A stretch of 64,000 nucleotides of DNA from Flavobacterium pisciphilum (GTDB taxonomy: Bacteria; Bacteroidota; Bacteroidia; Flavobacteriales; Flavobacteriaceae), in contig NZ_JAJJMO010000001.1 in the NCBI RefSeq assembly GCF_020905345.1, positions 5,382,961 to 5,446,960 of the forward strand, read 5' to 3'. The position numbers were made by a program, and so were the translations under genes. A model generated the notes under the pieces. That model saw only the letters and a list, made by a program, of their open reading frames with translations. It was not told where the DNA came from and searched no databases. Positions within the stretch are counted from its first letter, which is position 1. Each line of letters begins with the position of its first letter. Shown here one piece after another: positions 17,698 to 27,000 of the stretch.

Positions 17698-19245
17698 TTA
17701 AACCAATTCGAGGTGCATTTCTATTGGAGTTGTTTTTTGTAAATGCTTCTCTATTTGGAATTTATTGAAATTATCCCATTTAGGTGGAGTACTTGTTTTT
17801 TGTCCGTACATAGCATCCAAACAAACATTGTTGTCTTTGTATGTATCGTGTAAAACTGCTAAGATTTTAAAGAAAAATTGGTCTAGCATTACGATAGCCT
17901 CAAATTCAGATTTTAGTGTATTATAATTGCTATCTGATGGATTTAATAGTTGTAGCAAATCTAGTATTTCGTTCTTTTCAGCTTCGTTGATTTCGGTTAA
18001 ATAGCCTGTTTTTAAAGATCTAACAACTAGGTTGTTCCAAGCAATGCTATCGTGTCCCCATTGTACATTAGGCAGGTTTAATGAATGCTCACAAATTAAA
18101 AGAATTGACAAAAGAACATCGTTTAGGTATTCTGTTGGAAATTCATCGAATGTTCTGAATTCGAAACCGCTTTGGTACATTTTTTCCTGATTAAAATCAA
18201 GACCTAATTCCGAAAGCATTTCGTATTGCATATCTTCTTCAATCTGATCGCGCCACCAAATATTTTCTTCTTTTCCGAATTTTAATAGTTTTCTGAAGTC
18301 ATCTACATTATAGGTTAGGATTTTGCCTTTTGGCATCGCTTTATTATAAGTTCCAACACCGATATAGCGAGACATGGCATTTCTCATAGAGCCTAAAGTG
18401 AATTGTTTGTCCAAATTGTGTTGGTCACTAATCACACCCATAATGTCTGGGCTACCAAGAGTTGCTATAAAAAATGGCTCAAACCATTGTAGCAAGTAAA
18501 TAGCGTTGGCATGTGTTTTTTCAAAACCTTTGTAATCAACAATCCTACTGTCTTTGGTTAATGTTGGTAACGTAATATGAAAATGGTAGGTTCCATTATT
18601 AAACATAACCAGGTTTTCCTGATTGGTCATAAACATATTAAGACCATTGTTGTAATCTGGGAAATCTAATTTTTCCTTTAGTATCTCTGATTCGTTGATT
18701 TTATCAATGAATAGTTTTTTGGTTGCTTTTAATTCTTTGCAAGAATCAACTACTGTTCTGTTTTCAAAATATTTGGTTACAAACTCGATAGAATCCCCAT
18801 CAAAATGCACTGAACCCATTGTTTTATTTCTTTGGGTAATCATGCTTTGAATATTGTATGGTTGATCTTCAAGGAAAAGCTCCATGATTGATTTACCAAG
18901 GTATTCAGGATTCTCAATTGCTTGTGGGTTTGCTTCAGTAGTAGCGTCTAATGGAGCTGTTTCTACTAATGTTTTATGCTGAAAATTGATGTCTAGTTTT
19001 TCTAGCGAATGACTGTTCATCATTCGGCTTACTTTATAATTTTCATTTAAGTCAAAAGCTTTCTCCAATACAGAAGCTAAGCTATCAGGTTTATAGCATT
19101 TTCTGTAGTCAATACTATATCTCTCAAAGCCAATCTTTTCTTGTATAAACGCACCGGTGACTATTAAGGGGTCAGCAAATTGTAAGTAGGTTTCATTCTC
19201 TAATCCTATGCCCCAATAATACTTTTCTGTCGGTGTGTTTTTCAT
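17698..19245 (-). CDS. Glutamine-synthetase-fold amidoligase / glutamate-cysteine-ligase-like protein
   Basis: 515 residues, cytoplasmic. Several motifs recall the carboxylate-amine ligase superfamily: WGIGLENETYL near the start (Glu16 and Glu18), YHFHITLP at 220-227, the Arg-rich MRNAMSRYIGVGTY at 287-300 and GFEFRTFDEFP at 360-370. In glutamate-cysteine ligases and amidoligases such Glu, His and Arg residues bind metal, ATP and substrate. The enzyme would join an amine to a carboxylate using ATP, but its substrate is unknown and the family assignment is by motif only. Its upstream neighbour on the same strand (19685-20422) looks like a papain-like Cys/His enzyme, a pairing that makes sense as ligase plus processing peptidase or amidase. 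Confidence 0.5.
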   Translation of the reverse strand: MKNTPTEKYYWGIGLENETYLQFADPLIVTGAFIQEKIGFERYSIDYRKCYKPDSLASVLEKAFDLNENYKVSRMMNSHSLEKLDINFQHKTLVETAPLDATTEANPQAIENPEYLGKSIMELFLEDQPYNIQSMITQRNKTMGSVHFDGDSIEFVTKYFENRTVVDSCKELKATKKLFIDKINESEILKEKLDFPDYNNGLNMFMTNQENLVMFNNGTYHFHITLPTLTKDSRIVDYKGFEKTHANAIYLLQWFEPFFIATLGSPDIMGVISDQHNLDKQFTLGSMRNAMSRYIGVGTYNKAMPKGKILTYNVDDFRKLLKFGKEENIWWRDQIEEDMQYEMLSELGLDFNQEKMYQSGFEFRTFDEFPTEYLNDVLLSILLICEHSLNLPNVQWGHDSIAWNNLVVRSLKTGYLTEINEAEKNEILDLLQLLNPSDSNYNTLKSEFEAIVMLDQFFFKILAVLHDTYKDNNVCLDAMYGQKTSTPPKWDNFNKFQIEKHLQKTTPIEMHLELV

Positions 19246-19684
19246 TTATACTAATTGTCTTTTTTATGATTAATTAAATTTTTTAAAGTCATTGTTTTTA
19301 TTCGGAAATACGAACTTAATCTGCGTTGAGTCTGGGGCAAAATAGCTTGTAACGGATTAGCAGAATGGCTGCTTCCATTAAAAAGGTTTTATTTTACTTT
19401 TAAAAGTATCGAAAATTATATTTTGACCCTAGAAATTTGCATTTGTATCGACTGAAAGATTGATAAAAAAGTAAGATTTTATAATGAAGTTATAAAATTA
19501 CGATTGTCATTAATTGCTTTTATATCAATAATTTAAGCGGATGAATAGCCCAAATTGTGTTTGGACTATTCATGTTTTTTCCAAGAAGCGAAAGTAGTTC
19601 TTTTTTATGTGATTTCCAATTATATAACTAATTGATAATCAGTGGTGTTTTTATTTTTTAAGCAATTGAGGTAATTGTTTTTGC
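19246..19684. other. Intergenic region, no gene seen
   Basis: 439 bp between the amidoligase-like gene and the Cys/His gene, both on the minus strand. It is AT-rich, with no ORF or clear hairpin of note. The distance argues against simple translational coupling of the pair, though one long transcript remains possible. Confidence 0.5.
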
Positions 19685-20422
19685 TTAATCGTGGTAATAA
19701 AGTACATAAGAGGAGTATAATTCATCATTCCACCAATCTTTTCTAACTTCAGAAAAGTAGTTATAGTTTAATTTTCCTGCTTGCGATTGGAGAGGATATA
19801 CTACGATGCCATTCTCACGATAGGCTTTATTTAAATCTGTTTCGGGAACAATAGGAACAATATGTCCAGAAAGTCCTTTTTCTCTTCTTTTGGCACAAAT
19901 CATTCCGATTCCGCCATTGGCATTTACTTTATTTTGAACTTCATCAACGGTGTGCATTCTTTCCCAACCAAAGCTAGCGCCCCATTCTAAAAACCAATCG
20001 TGTAGCGCACTAGAATAGATACGGTCTACGGTTTTTTCAAAAACGGCTTCCACTTCTTGTCCTTGCAATACTTTTTCTAAAGACTCGTCTGTCCACCAAA
20101 CTGTTGGAAGATATACTTTACTGAAGTAGCAATAATCGTATGAGTAGACATTGCAATAGGTATCTTCAACGGTTCTTTGGTATCTAATATTTGTTTCTAC
20201 ATCTAGTTTATCGATAAGGCGACCAATACTTTCTTTTTTGCTGGCAGTATCAGTTAAATCTCTATATGGAATGCTAGAATCTTGAATAGGAGATTCCTTT
20301 TCTTTTATAGAATCTAATTGCGATTCTGGATTAGGTAATAAATCGACTTTCTTTATTAGGCTATTGGGGATTGGATTATTATCCAATATTATTATTTCTT
20401 CTTCTATGGTATGTTTTCCCAT
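19685..20422 (-). CDS. Papain-like (NlpC/amidase-type) Cys/His protein, tentative
   Basis: 245 residues. The first ~75 residues are polar, Pro-, Ser- and Glu-rich and probably disordered. The rest looks like a papain-fold enzyme: Cys90 in TYCNVYSYDYC begins a helix, as the nucleophile does in NlpC/P60 and amidase-type cysteine peptidases. The sequence WFLEWGASFGW then VQNKVNANGGIGM leads to His187 in SGHIVPIVPE, the expected catalytic histidine strand. No signal peptide is visible. It could cleave peptide or isopeptide bonds. Transcribed on the same strand as the amidoligase-like gene, 439 bp upstream of it. The family call is my inference. Confidence 0.5.
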   Translation of the reverse strand: MGKHTIEEEIIILDNNPIPNSLIKKVDLLPNPESQLDSIKEKESPIQDSSIPYRDLTDTASKKESIGRLIDKLDVETNIRYQRTVEDTYCNVYSYDYCYFSKVYLPTVWWTDESLEKVLQGQEVEAVFEKTVDRIYSSALHDWFLEWGASFGWERMHTVDEVQNKVNANGGIGMICAKRREKGLSGHIVPIVPETDLNKAYRENGIVVYPLQSQAGKLNYNYFSEVRKDWWNDELYSSYVLYYHD

Positions 20423-20875
20423 CTTGACTGCTTAAAATTAATAGGCTTTATGTTGTAGAAATTGACAATTCGTGCAACATAACGTTGTGTGCTAAAAAGT
20501 AAATATAACAATTTTAACTTTTGAATGGGGACAAAGAAAAGACAAATTATAGAAAAATTGTGATTAATTTAATTTTTAGAAAACCTATTTTCTTGTGTGT
20601 TTTCCTGCTTTCAGCGTGACTTTACTTTTTATTTTGTTCTGAATTAGAACTGTAATTTATTGTTTTTCAGAAGGGTTTGTGGATTTTGTCATTTAGGAAG
20701 AACTATTTTATTTGATGCCATTTTAGACTATAACTTGCTCTTATTTTGTTAAGTGATTTTTTTTTGAAAGAATTTAATTCACATTATTTTAAGTAGAATT
20801 AGTACAGTACTGAGTTGTAATTATTACACATCCAAGCTGTTAGTTTTTGCCTATGTTGTCATTGTTTTTATCAGT
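20423..20875. other. Divergent intergenic region, no gene seen
   Basis: This is the upstream region shared by the minus-strand island and the catalase gene. It holds the imperfect inverted repeat CGTGCAAC-ATAAC-GTTGTGTG at 20471-20488 near the island edge and is otherwise AT-rich without coding potential. Confidence 0.5.
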
Positions 20876-20906
20876 TTGATTTTACAAAAGTGCCCCTCTA
20901 CATTTG
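20876..20906 (+). promoter_or_regulatory. Bacteroidota-type promoter of the catalase gene
   Basis: A -33 element TTTG (20876-20879) and a -7 element TACATTTG (20899-20906) are separated by 19 bp, an exact fit to the TTTG/TAnnTTTG consensus of primary sigma factors in this phylum. Transcription should begin around 20912-20914, giving a leader of only about 14 nt before the ATG at 20927. Confidence 0.75.
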
Positions 20907-20926
20907 CCCTATAAAACAAAAACATT

Positions 20927-22447
20927 ATGAAAAATAAATCAATTTTGTATGTATTGGTTATGTCGTCTATGACTATGATAGCACAACAAAAACAGATTAC
21001 AACCAATACGGGTAGTCCAGTTGGTGATAATCAAAATTCGAAAACAATAGGTCAGAATGGCCAAGTTTTATTAGAGGATATTCACTTAATCGAGAAGTTG
21101 GCTTCTTTTGATAGAGAACGTATTCCAGAAAGAGTGGTTCATGCAAGAGGTACGGGAGCGTATGGGGAGTTTACAGCATCGGGAGATTTTTCAAGCCATA
21201 CAATGGCATCTTTATTTGGGAAAGGAAAAACAACACCAGTTTTTGTACGTTTCTCTACTGTTGTACACGGAGTAGGTTCACCAGAAACATTGAGAGACCC
21301 AAGAGGATTTGCTACTAAATTTTATACAGACCAAGGGAATTATGACCTAGTAGGCAACAACCTGCCTGTGTTTTTTATTCGTGATGCGATTAAATTCCCA
21401 GATATGGTGCATGCTTTCAAGCCATCTCCTGTTACAAACAAACAAGATGCCGCTAGAGTATTTGACTTTTTTAGTAATGTTCCCGAAGGAACTCATATGC
21501 TTACTCGTGTTTATTCAGATTATGGTATTCCTGCTAACTACAGACAAATGGATGGTTCTGGAGTGCATGCTTTTAAATGGGTAAATAATGCGGGCGAAGT
21601 AACGTATGTAAAATATACTTGGAAGTCATTGCAGGGTGCGAAAAACCTAACTGCTGTAGAAGCTACTGAATTACAAGGGAAAGACTTTCAGCATGCTACT
21701 GTAGATTTATATGAAAATATAAAAATGGGAAAATACCCATCATGGGAATTGTATGTGCAATTATTAAAACCTGCTGACTTTGATAAACTGGATATCAATC
21801 CGCTGGATCCTACTAAAGTATGGCCTGAGAGTATAGTTCCGTTGCAGTTGGTTGGAAAAATGACATTAAACAAAATGCCTGATAATTTCTTTCAAGAGGT
21901 TGAGCAGTCAGCATTTTCACCAGGGACATTAGTTCCAGGAATTGAACCTTCAGAAGACAAACTGTTGCAAGGGCGTTTGTTTTCTTATTTTGACACTCAA
22001 CGATATAGAATTGGAACAAATTTTCAACAATTGCCTATAAATGCATCTAAAGTTGCAGTAGTAACGAACAATCAGAATGGGGCTTTTGCGGCTAAGAAAA
22101 CGAATGGAGATATTAATTACGAACCTAGTGCCTCTAAAAACGGGTTTATAGATAATAAAGAATTTAGCTATTCAAAATCAAGCTTTGCGAATACGACAAC
22201 AGTTCAGCAAAAAATTAGTAAGCCAAATGATTTTCAACAAGCAGGTGAATTTTACCGTTCGCTATCTGAAAAAGAAAAACAAAATCTAATAAGCAATCTA
22301 TCGGGTGATTTGAAAGGAGTTGCTAATAAAGATGTAGTAAAGAAAATGGTAGGCTATTTTTATATGGCAGACAGTGATTATGGAAAACGTTTAGCAAAAG
22401 AACTAGGTTTATCTAGAGAAGATGTAGAAAAAATGTTTTTAAGATAG
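20927..22447 (+). CDS. Heme catalase with signal peptide (periplasmic)
   Basis: 506 residues. An N-terminal signal peptide (MKNKSILYVLVMSSMTMIAQ) directs export, unlike the cytoplasmic KatG at 36605. The catalase core is complete: VVHARGTGAYG with distal His72, RFSTVVHGVGSPETLRDPRGFA, NNLPVFFIRD with the conserved Asn, and the proximal heme ligand Tyr in RLFSYFDTQRYRIG. It converts hydrogen peroxide to water and oxygen, protecting the envelope. It has its own promoter and a terminator at 22486-22521, and is followed by an exported ankyrin protein, a partner seen next to catalases in other bacteria (for example katB-ankB). Confidence 0.95.
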   Translation: MKNKSILYVLVMSSMTMIAQQKQITTNTGSPVGDNQNSKTIGQNGQVLLEDIHLIEKLASFDRERIPERVVHARGTGAYGEFTASGDFSSHTMASLFGKGKTTPVFVRFSTVVHGVGSPETLRDPRGFATKFYTDQGNYDLVGNNLPVFFIRDAIKFPDMVHAFKPSPVTNKQDAARVFDFFSNVPEGTHMLTRVYSDYGIPANYRQMDGSGVHAFKWVNNAGEVTYVKYTWKSLQGAKNLTAVEATELQGKDFQHATVDLYENIKMGKYPSWELYVQLLKPADFDKLDINPLDPTKVWPESIVPLQLVGKMTLNKMPDNFFQEVEQSAFSPGTLVPGIEPSEDKLLQGRLFSYFDTQRYRIGTNFQQLPINASKVAVVTNNQNGAFAAKKTNGDINYEPSASKNGFIDNKEFSYSKSSFANTTTVQQKISKPNDFQQAGEFYRSLSEKEKQNLISNLSGDLKGVANKDVVKKMVGYFYMADSDYGKRLAKELGLSREDVEKMFLR

Positions 22448-22485
22448 GGGGAGTTATACTTTGTGAAATAGTATCATTCTACAAC

Positions 22486-22521
22486 AAAGGAGTTCAATTT
22501 TTAATTAAAATGAACTCCTTT
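22486..22521 (+). terminator. Terminator between catalase and ankyrin genes
   Basis: The arms AAAGGAGTTCA (22486-22496) and TGAACTCCTTT (22511-22521) pair perfectly over 11 bp with a 14-nt AT loop, followed by a weak T run (TTTCTGTT). It may terminate only part of the catalase transcripts, with read-through reaching the ankyrin gene. Confidence 0.7.
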
Positions 22522-22549
22522 CTGTTATTTCAATTTATACATTACGAAT

Positions 22550-23074
22550 ATGAAAACAATATGCCATATGATTCTTTTACTTTCTATGTTATTTACGTCT
22601 CTTCTAACTTTTGCTCAAGAAGATGTTTTTGCAGCTGCCCGTACTAATAATGTCAAACTATTGAATGAATTATTGATTAAAAATAATGATATTGATAAGA
22701 TTGACGAAAGGGGGAGTACTGCATTAGTGATAGCATGTTATAACGACAATTTTGAAGCCGCCGAATTGCTATTGAAAAAAGGTGCAAATCCAAATGTTCA
22801 AGATAAGATGGGGAATACGGCGCTTATGGGAGTGTGTTTTAAACGCCTGGACAGAATGGTTCAATTGCTGTTGAGTTTCGGTACAGCCATTAATCAAAAA
22901 AATTATAATGGAGCAACTGCGCTACTATTTGCTGCAACTTTTGGTGCTGATACCATAATAAAAATACTATTGGATAAAGGTGCAGACAAAACAATACGGG
23001 ATAGATTTAATAAGACTGCTTTAGATTATGCCATTCTTCAAGAGAACGAAACTGCCGTACAACTTTTAAAGTAG
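22550..23074 (+). CDS. Exported ankyrin-repeat protein, catalase partner
   Basis: 174 residues with a signal peptide (cleavage near LTFAQ), followed by about four to five ankyrin repeats of ~33 residues (GSTALVIACYNDNFEAAELL, GNTALMGVCFKRLDRMVQLL, GATALLFAATFGADTIIKIL, NKTALDYAILQENETAVQLL). Small periplasmic ankyrin proteins encoded beside catalase genes, such as AnkB of Pseudomonas and Cj1386 of Campylobacter, are reported to be needed for full catalase activity or heme loading. Since both proteins here are exported, the same relationship is likely, though inferred. Confidence 0.88.
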   Translation: MKTICHMILLLSMLFTSLLTFAQEDVFAAARTNNVKLLNELLIKNNDIDKIDERGSTALVIACYNDNFEAAELLLKKGANPNVQDKMGNTALMGVCFKRLDRMVQLLLSFGTAINQKNYNGATALLFAATFGADTIIKILLDKGADKTIRDRFNKTALDYAILQENETAVQLLK

Positions 23075-23172
23075 GTTTAGGGAAAGTGTGCTTATTATTG
23101 CCACTGAAAACTTAAATAATTTTTATAAAAACGACTTGCAGTACAGCAGTTAATTATAATATATCCATAGCT

Positions 23173-23218
23173 CAGCTCTATTTAGTTTGAAAAAATTAAA
23201 TGGAGCTGCGTTGTTTTT
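23173..23218 (+). terminator. Terminator after the catalase-ankyrin unit
   Basis: The arms at 23173-23188 (CAGCTCTATTTAGTTT) and 23193-23208 form a 16-bp stem with G-T pairs, closed by a GAAA tetraloop and followed by CGTTGTTTTT. It lies 98 bp after the ankyrin stop codon. Confidence 0.75.
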
Positions 23219-24076
23219 AAACGGCATTAGATCGATAAGGTAATGCTACATCATTCCGTATTTATTGCCTATTCAAAAGCATTCGGTTGCCATTCTTTCT
23301 CTCTTTTTTATGAGATTAGATTAAAGTAAATACATGTTAATTGAACAGGCTTTAAAATGTTATCATAATTGTAAGAATCACTTCTTTATAGTTGAAATTT
23401 TATAAAAAAAAGGACTCAAAAACGATGGTTTACTATAATCTAATTTGGATATAAAGTAGCCATTTTCTTTTTCTAATTCCCAAAAGCTAAATCTCGATAT
23501 ACTTTGTCATTTTTTTGATTGTAAAACATTAAGTATCTGTTTTATAGATGGATGAGTACCTATGTGGTATGTGTTTTTTAGGTTAATAGCTAGGCTTTAC
23601 AATAAATTTGCTCAACATTTTTATCAAGTGTGATTATTGTTCCCAAATCAATTTCACATTATAAAATGTTTACTTAACCTCAAGATTTTTTGAAAATAAA
23701 AAAGACTATTTTTCTTGTTAAATTATTTTAAATTAACTTTACAAGTATAGAGTGCAAATTATTTTCAACTAAACAATTACTAGTTATTAATGCAAACTAC
23801 GATTTGAGATACTCATTTGGGTATTGAATTATTGCAAAAAAATCGCAAAAGTTTTTGTCTTCCATTCTGTTTTTATGCAAGATGCAATAACAGATATTTC
23901 ACGCTAGATCAAATCTTAATCGGGTAACTAATACATGTAATTGTTCATTAACCTGTAATATTTAAACAACTTATAATTATGAATCATTTTTATTTTTTGA
24001 GGCGCTTTAGGCCTTGAGCAAAATTATTTTATGGAATCTTTTTTAATCAATTAAAAAATAGTAAAACAGCGAAACA
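23219..24076. other. Long AT-rich leader region of the giant adhesin gene
   Basis: About 860 bp without a gene. TAAATTTG at 23603-23610 matches a -7 element but has no good -33 partner. The final 80 bp contain a short hairpin-like GGCGCTTTAGGCC motif. The length suggests an extended untranslated leader or several regulator sites for the adhesin-PorP-OmpA operon. Confidence 0.45.
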
Positions 24077-27000
24077 ATGAAGAAAATTACTTTAATTAAA
24101 AAAAACTCTTTTGAAAAGGTTTTTCACCGTACATCGGTTTTATTGTTATTCCTGTTAGGAAACTTTGTGATGCAAGGACAAGCAACCTTGCCTACATTTT
24201 CCTTCAGTGTAACACCTACTGCAGAGAGTTGCAGAAACAATGGGGCATTGACATTTAGTACTACGGGAACTGATCCTGGTGCTACTGTAACCTATGCCAT
24301 TTATAAAGCGCCAAATTTTACAACTGCGATTTCTACAACAACAAACAATTCTCTAACGGGACTTGGTGGAGGAGCGTATCGAGTTTCAGCAACCCAAAGC
24401 ATGGCTGGACACACCAGCAACTCTCAAGTTAAAGATGCAGATATAAATGGGGATGTGAGTCCGTTAAGCATTACGGTTAATAAAACGGATGTAACCTGTC
24501 CAAACTCAGGAACAATTAATGTTGCAATTAAAACAGGAACTCCTGCAGCTACTAATGCCTATAAAATTACTGGTCCTATGAATGTAGGTCCTCAATCGAG
24601 CAGTACTTTCACAGGGCTTATAGGTGGTTCTTATATTGTATATGTTACCGATGATTGTGGAGAAACTAAAGCTGAAAATACGACCCTTACTGTGTTTACA
24701 CCTAAAGTTGTATTTGCTGATGGGACTAATGGTAGTAGTAGTTACAATTCACAAAGAAGTACTTGTAATTATGCTGATTTTCGTCAGTACTTAACAGCAG
24801 GTGATAATGATAATGTAATGGTGTACCCACTTACATTTGAATATATTGTTCATCCACCAGATGGAAGTGCAGCTATAGTAGTAAAAGAGACTATTACTGG
24901 TCCAAATCATCATGGTAGTACTGTGGCTGATATAACGACTTCTATACCTTTTTACACGGATCCTTTTGTTTTAGATATGAAAGTAACGGATGCCTGTGGA
25001 AATGTATTTCCAGCTACAAGAAATATTAATAATCCAGCAGAAGTAAATGCTCAAGTTTTACCTGCAGATTGTTCAGGATCTTATTTTTCCTTAGGGACTA
25101 GATATATGGTAAGTCCTTTGACGTATGTTGTTACATCGGCACCAGCAGGATATCCTACTGGCGTTGCCTCTTCTTCTAATCTTGTAGGTGGAGTTGGAAA
25201 CTCTGTTCCTAATGGAGTTTATGTGGTTAACGTAACAGATGCTTGTGGTGTTAGTATTGATGAAACAGTTAATGTATCTAATCCAACCCCTGGCTTATGG
25301 GTATTTCAGGGAATAGGTTGTGGAGCAGGAAATGGTTCATTTTCCGTATCACAAAATATTTCGACTTATACTTTTAAAAAGGCAATAATTACGGCAGGTC
25401 CTTCTGCTTTTTCTACTACTTATCCTTATGATGCAGCATCTTATATTAGTGCTGATGGTTATAATGTTGTTTTTAATGATGTTGCAGGAGGGAAGTATAC
25501 TGTTGAAACGACAGATAGTTGCGGACATATTCTAATTACTGAAGTAACTGTAATTGGTTATAATCAAGGAACAGTAGTGGCGGATAAAGTTCAAAAATGT
25601 GGAAGCTTTGATGTTAACTTAAGTGTTACTGGAGATAATCTTATTGCATCTAGCCAAAGAGTTAAATATTGGCTGCAAATAAAAGATCCTGTAACAGGGG
25701 AGTGGGGACATCCTCAATCTGGAAAACACTCTAGTGGTATACCTAATGAGACGTATGCTGAATCTTTGACAAATGGCATCCAACAAGGTTCATGGACTGC
25801 TCCAGGAACGTATAGAATTGTAAAAACTTTTGGAACACTAGAGCTAGGAGCTGGTGTGGCTAGTTGGGGATATGGAAGAGATTGTTATGATGAACTTTCT
25901 GTTTTTGATTTTGAGACAATGGGTTTAAAAGTGAAAGATTTATATTCGTTTGAATGTGCTGATGGAACAAATTACAATGTTTTTCTAACAGGTTACGATG
26001 GTGTATTGCCTTATAAATATGCTATCACTACCAAAGATGGTGCACCTTTCCCAGTAAACAATGATACTAATAATCTTTTTACGGGTTTAACTAGTGGTAT
26101 TTATAATTTTACTATTACAGACGCATGTGGTAATGTGGTTAATTATTTACTTGATATTGAAAAACTGGGCTTGCCTAAACTTACAGCTGTGAATATATGT
26201 AATGGTTCTACAACAGGAAAACTTTCTGTAGATGGAGTTCCATATCTTAATTTTAGTTGGACAAAAGACAATGATCCTACTGTATTGAGTACTAGTTCAA
26301 CATTGACTTTTCCAACATTTAACACAGCTACTGATACGGGTACTTATCATGTAAGACTTACTTCATCTTCTCCCGGATCTTGTGTTAATGTTGTTTTAGA
26401 CTATCAAATAACGTCTAATTTAGATAATCCAAATTCTGGAGCAAATACGTCAACATTTGTTTGCCAGTCGGTTACTAATTTAGATTTAAATACATTGCTT
26501 CCTGCTACTGCAGATCCTTATGGAACGTGGGAAGAAACGACAAGTCCGTCAAGCGGAAATTTAAATGGTCATCTTTGGTCGCCATCTGTATCTGCAACGG
26601 GATCATTTACATTTACTTATTCTGTGAACGGTTTATGTTCAGGAACTTCGGTATCAACGTATACTATTGCCAATACAGCAACGCCAGCCGCACCAACAGC
26701 TGATATAACTCAGCCTACATGTGCTTTAGCAACAGGTACTATTACGGTTACAGCTCCTGTAGCAGCTACAGATATTACCTATACGCTTACAGGAACAAAT
26801 CCTATGACTCCATCTGTTAGCAATACGACAGGTATATTTTCAGGATTAGCAGCTGGTACTTATGATGTTACAGCTTCTGCTAAAACATGTGAATCTAAAG
26901 CAACTAGTTTGACTGTGAATACACAACCTGTAACGCCAGCTGTTGCTTTGTTTAGTACAGTAATTCAGCCAACATGTTCTACAGCAACAGGTGACTTTAC

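Noticed and set aside
20471..20491. attC-like inverted repeat (GCAAC...GTTG) at the edge of the minus-strand island
   Set aside because: It lacks the RYYYAAC/GTTRRRY core boxes and the other three boxes needed for an integron attC site; no integrase is visible, so a cassette array is not supported.
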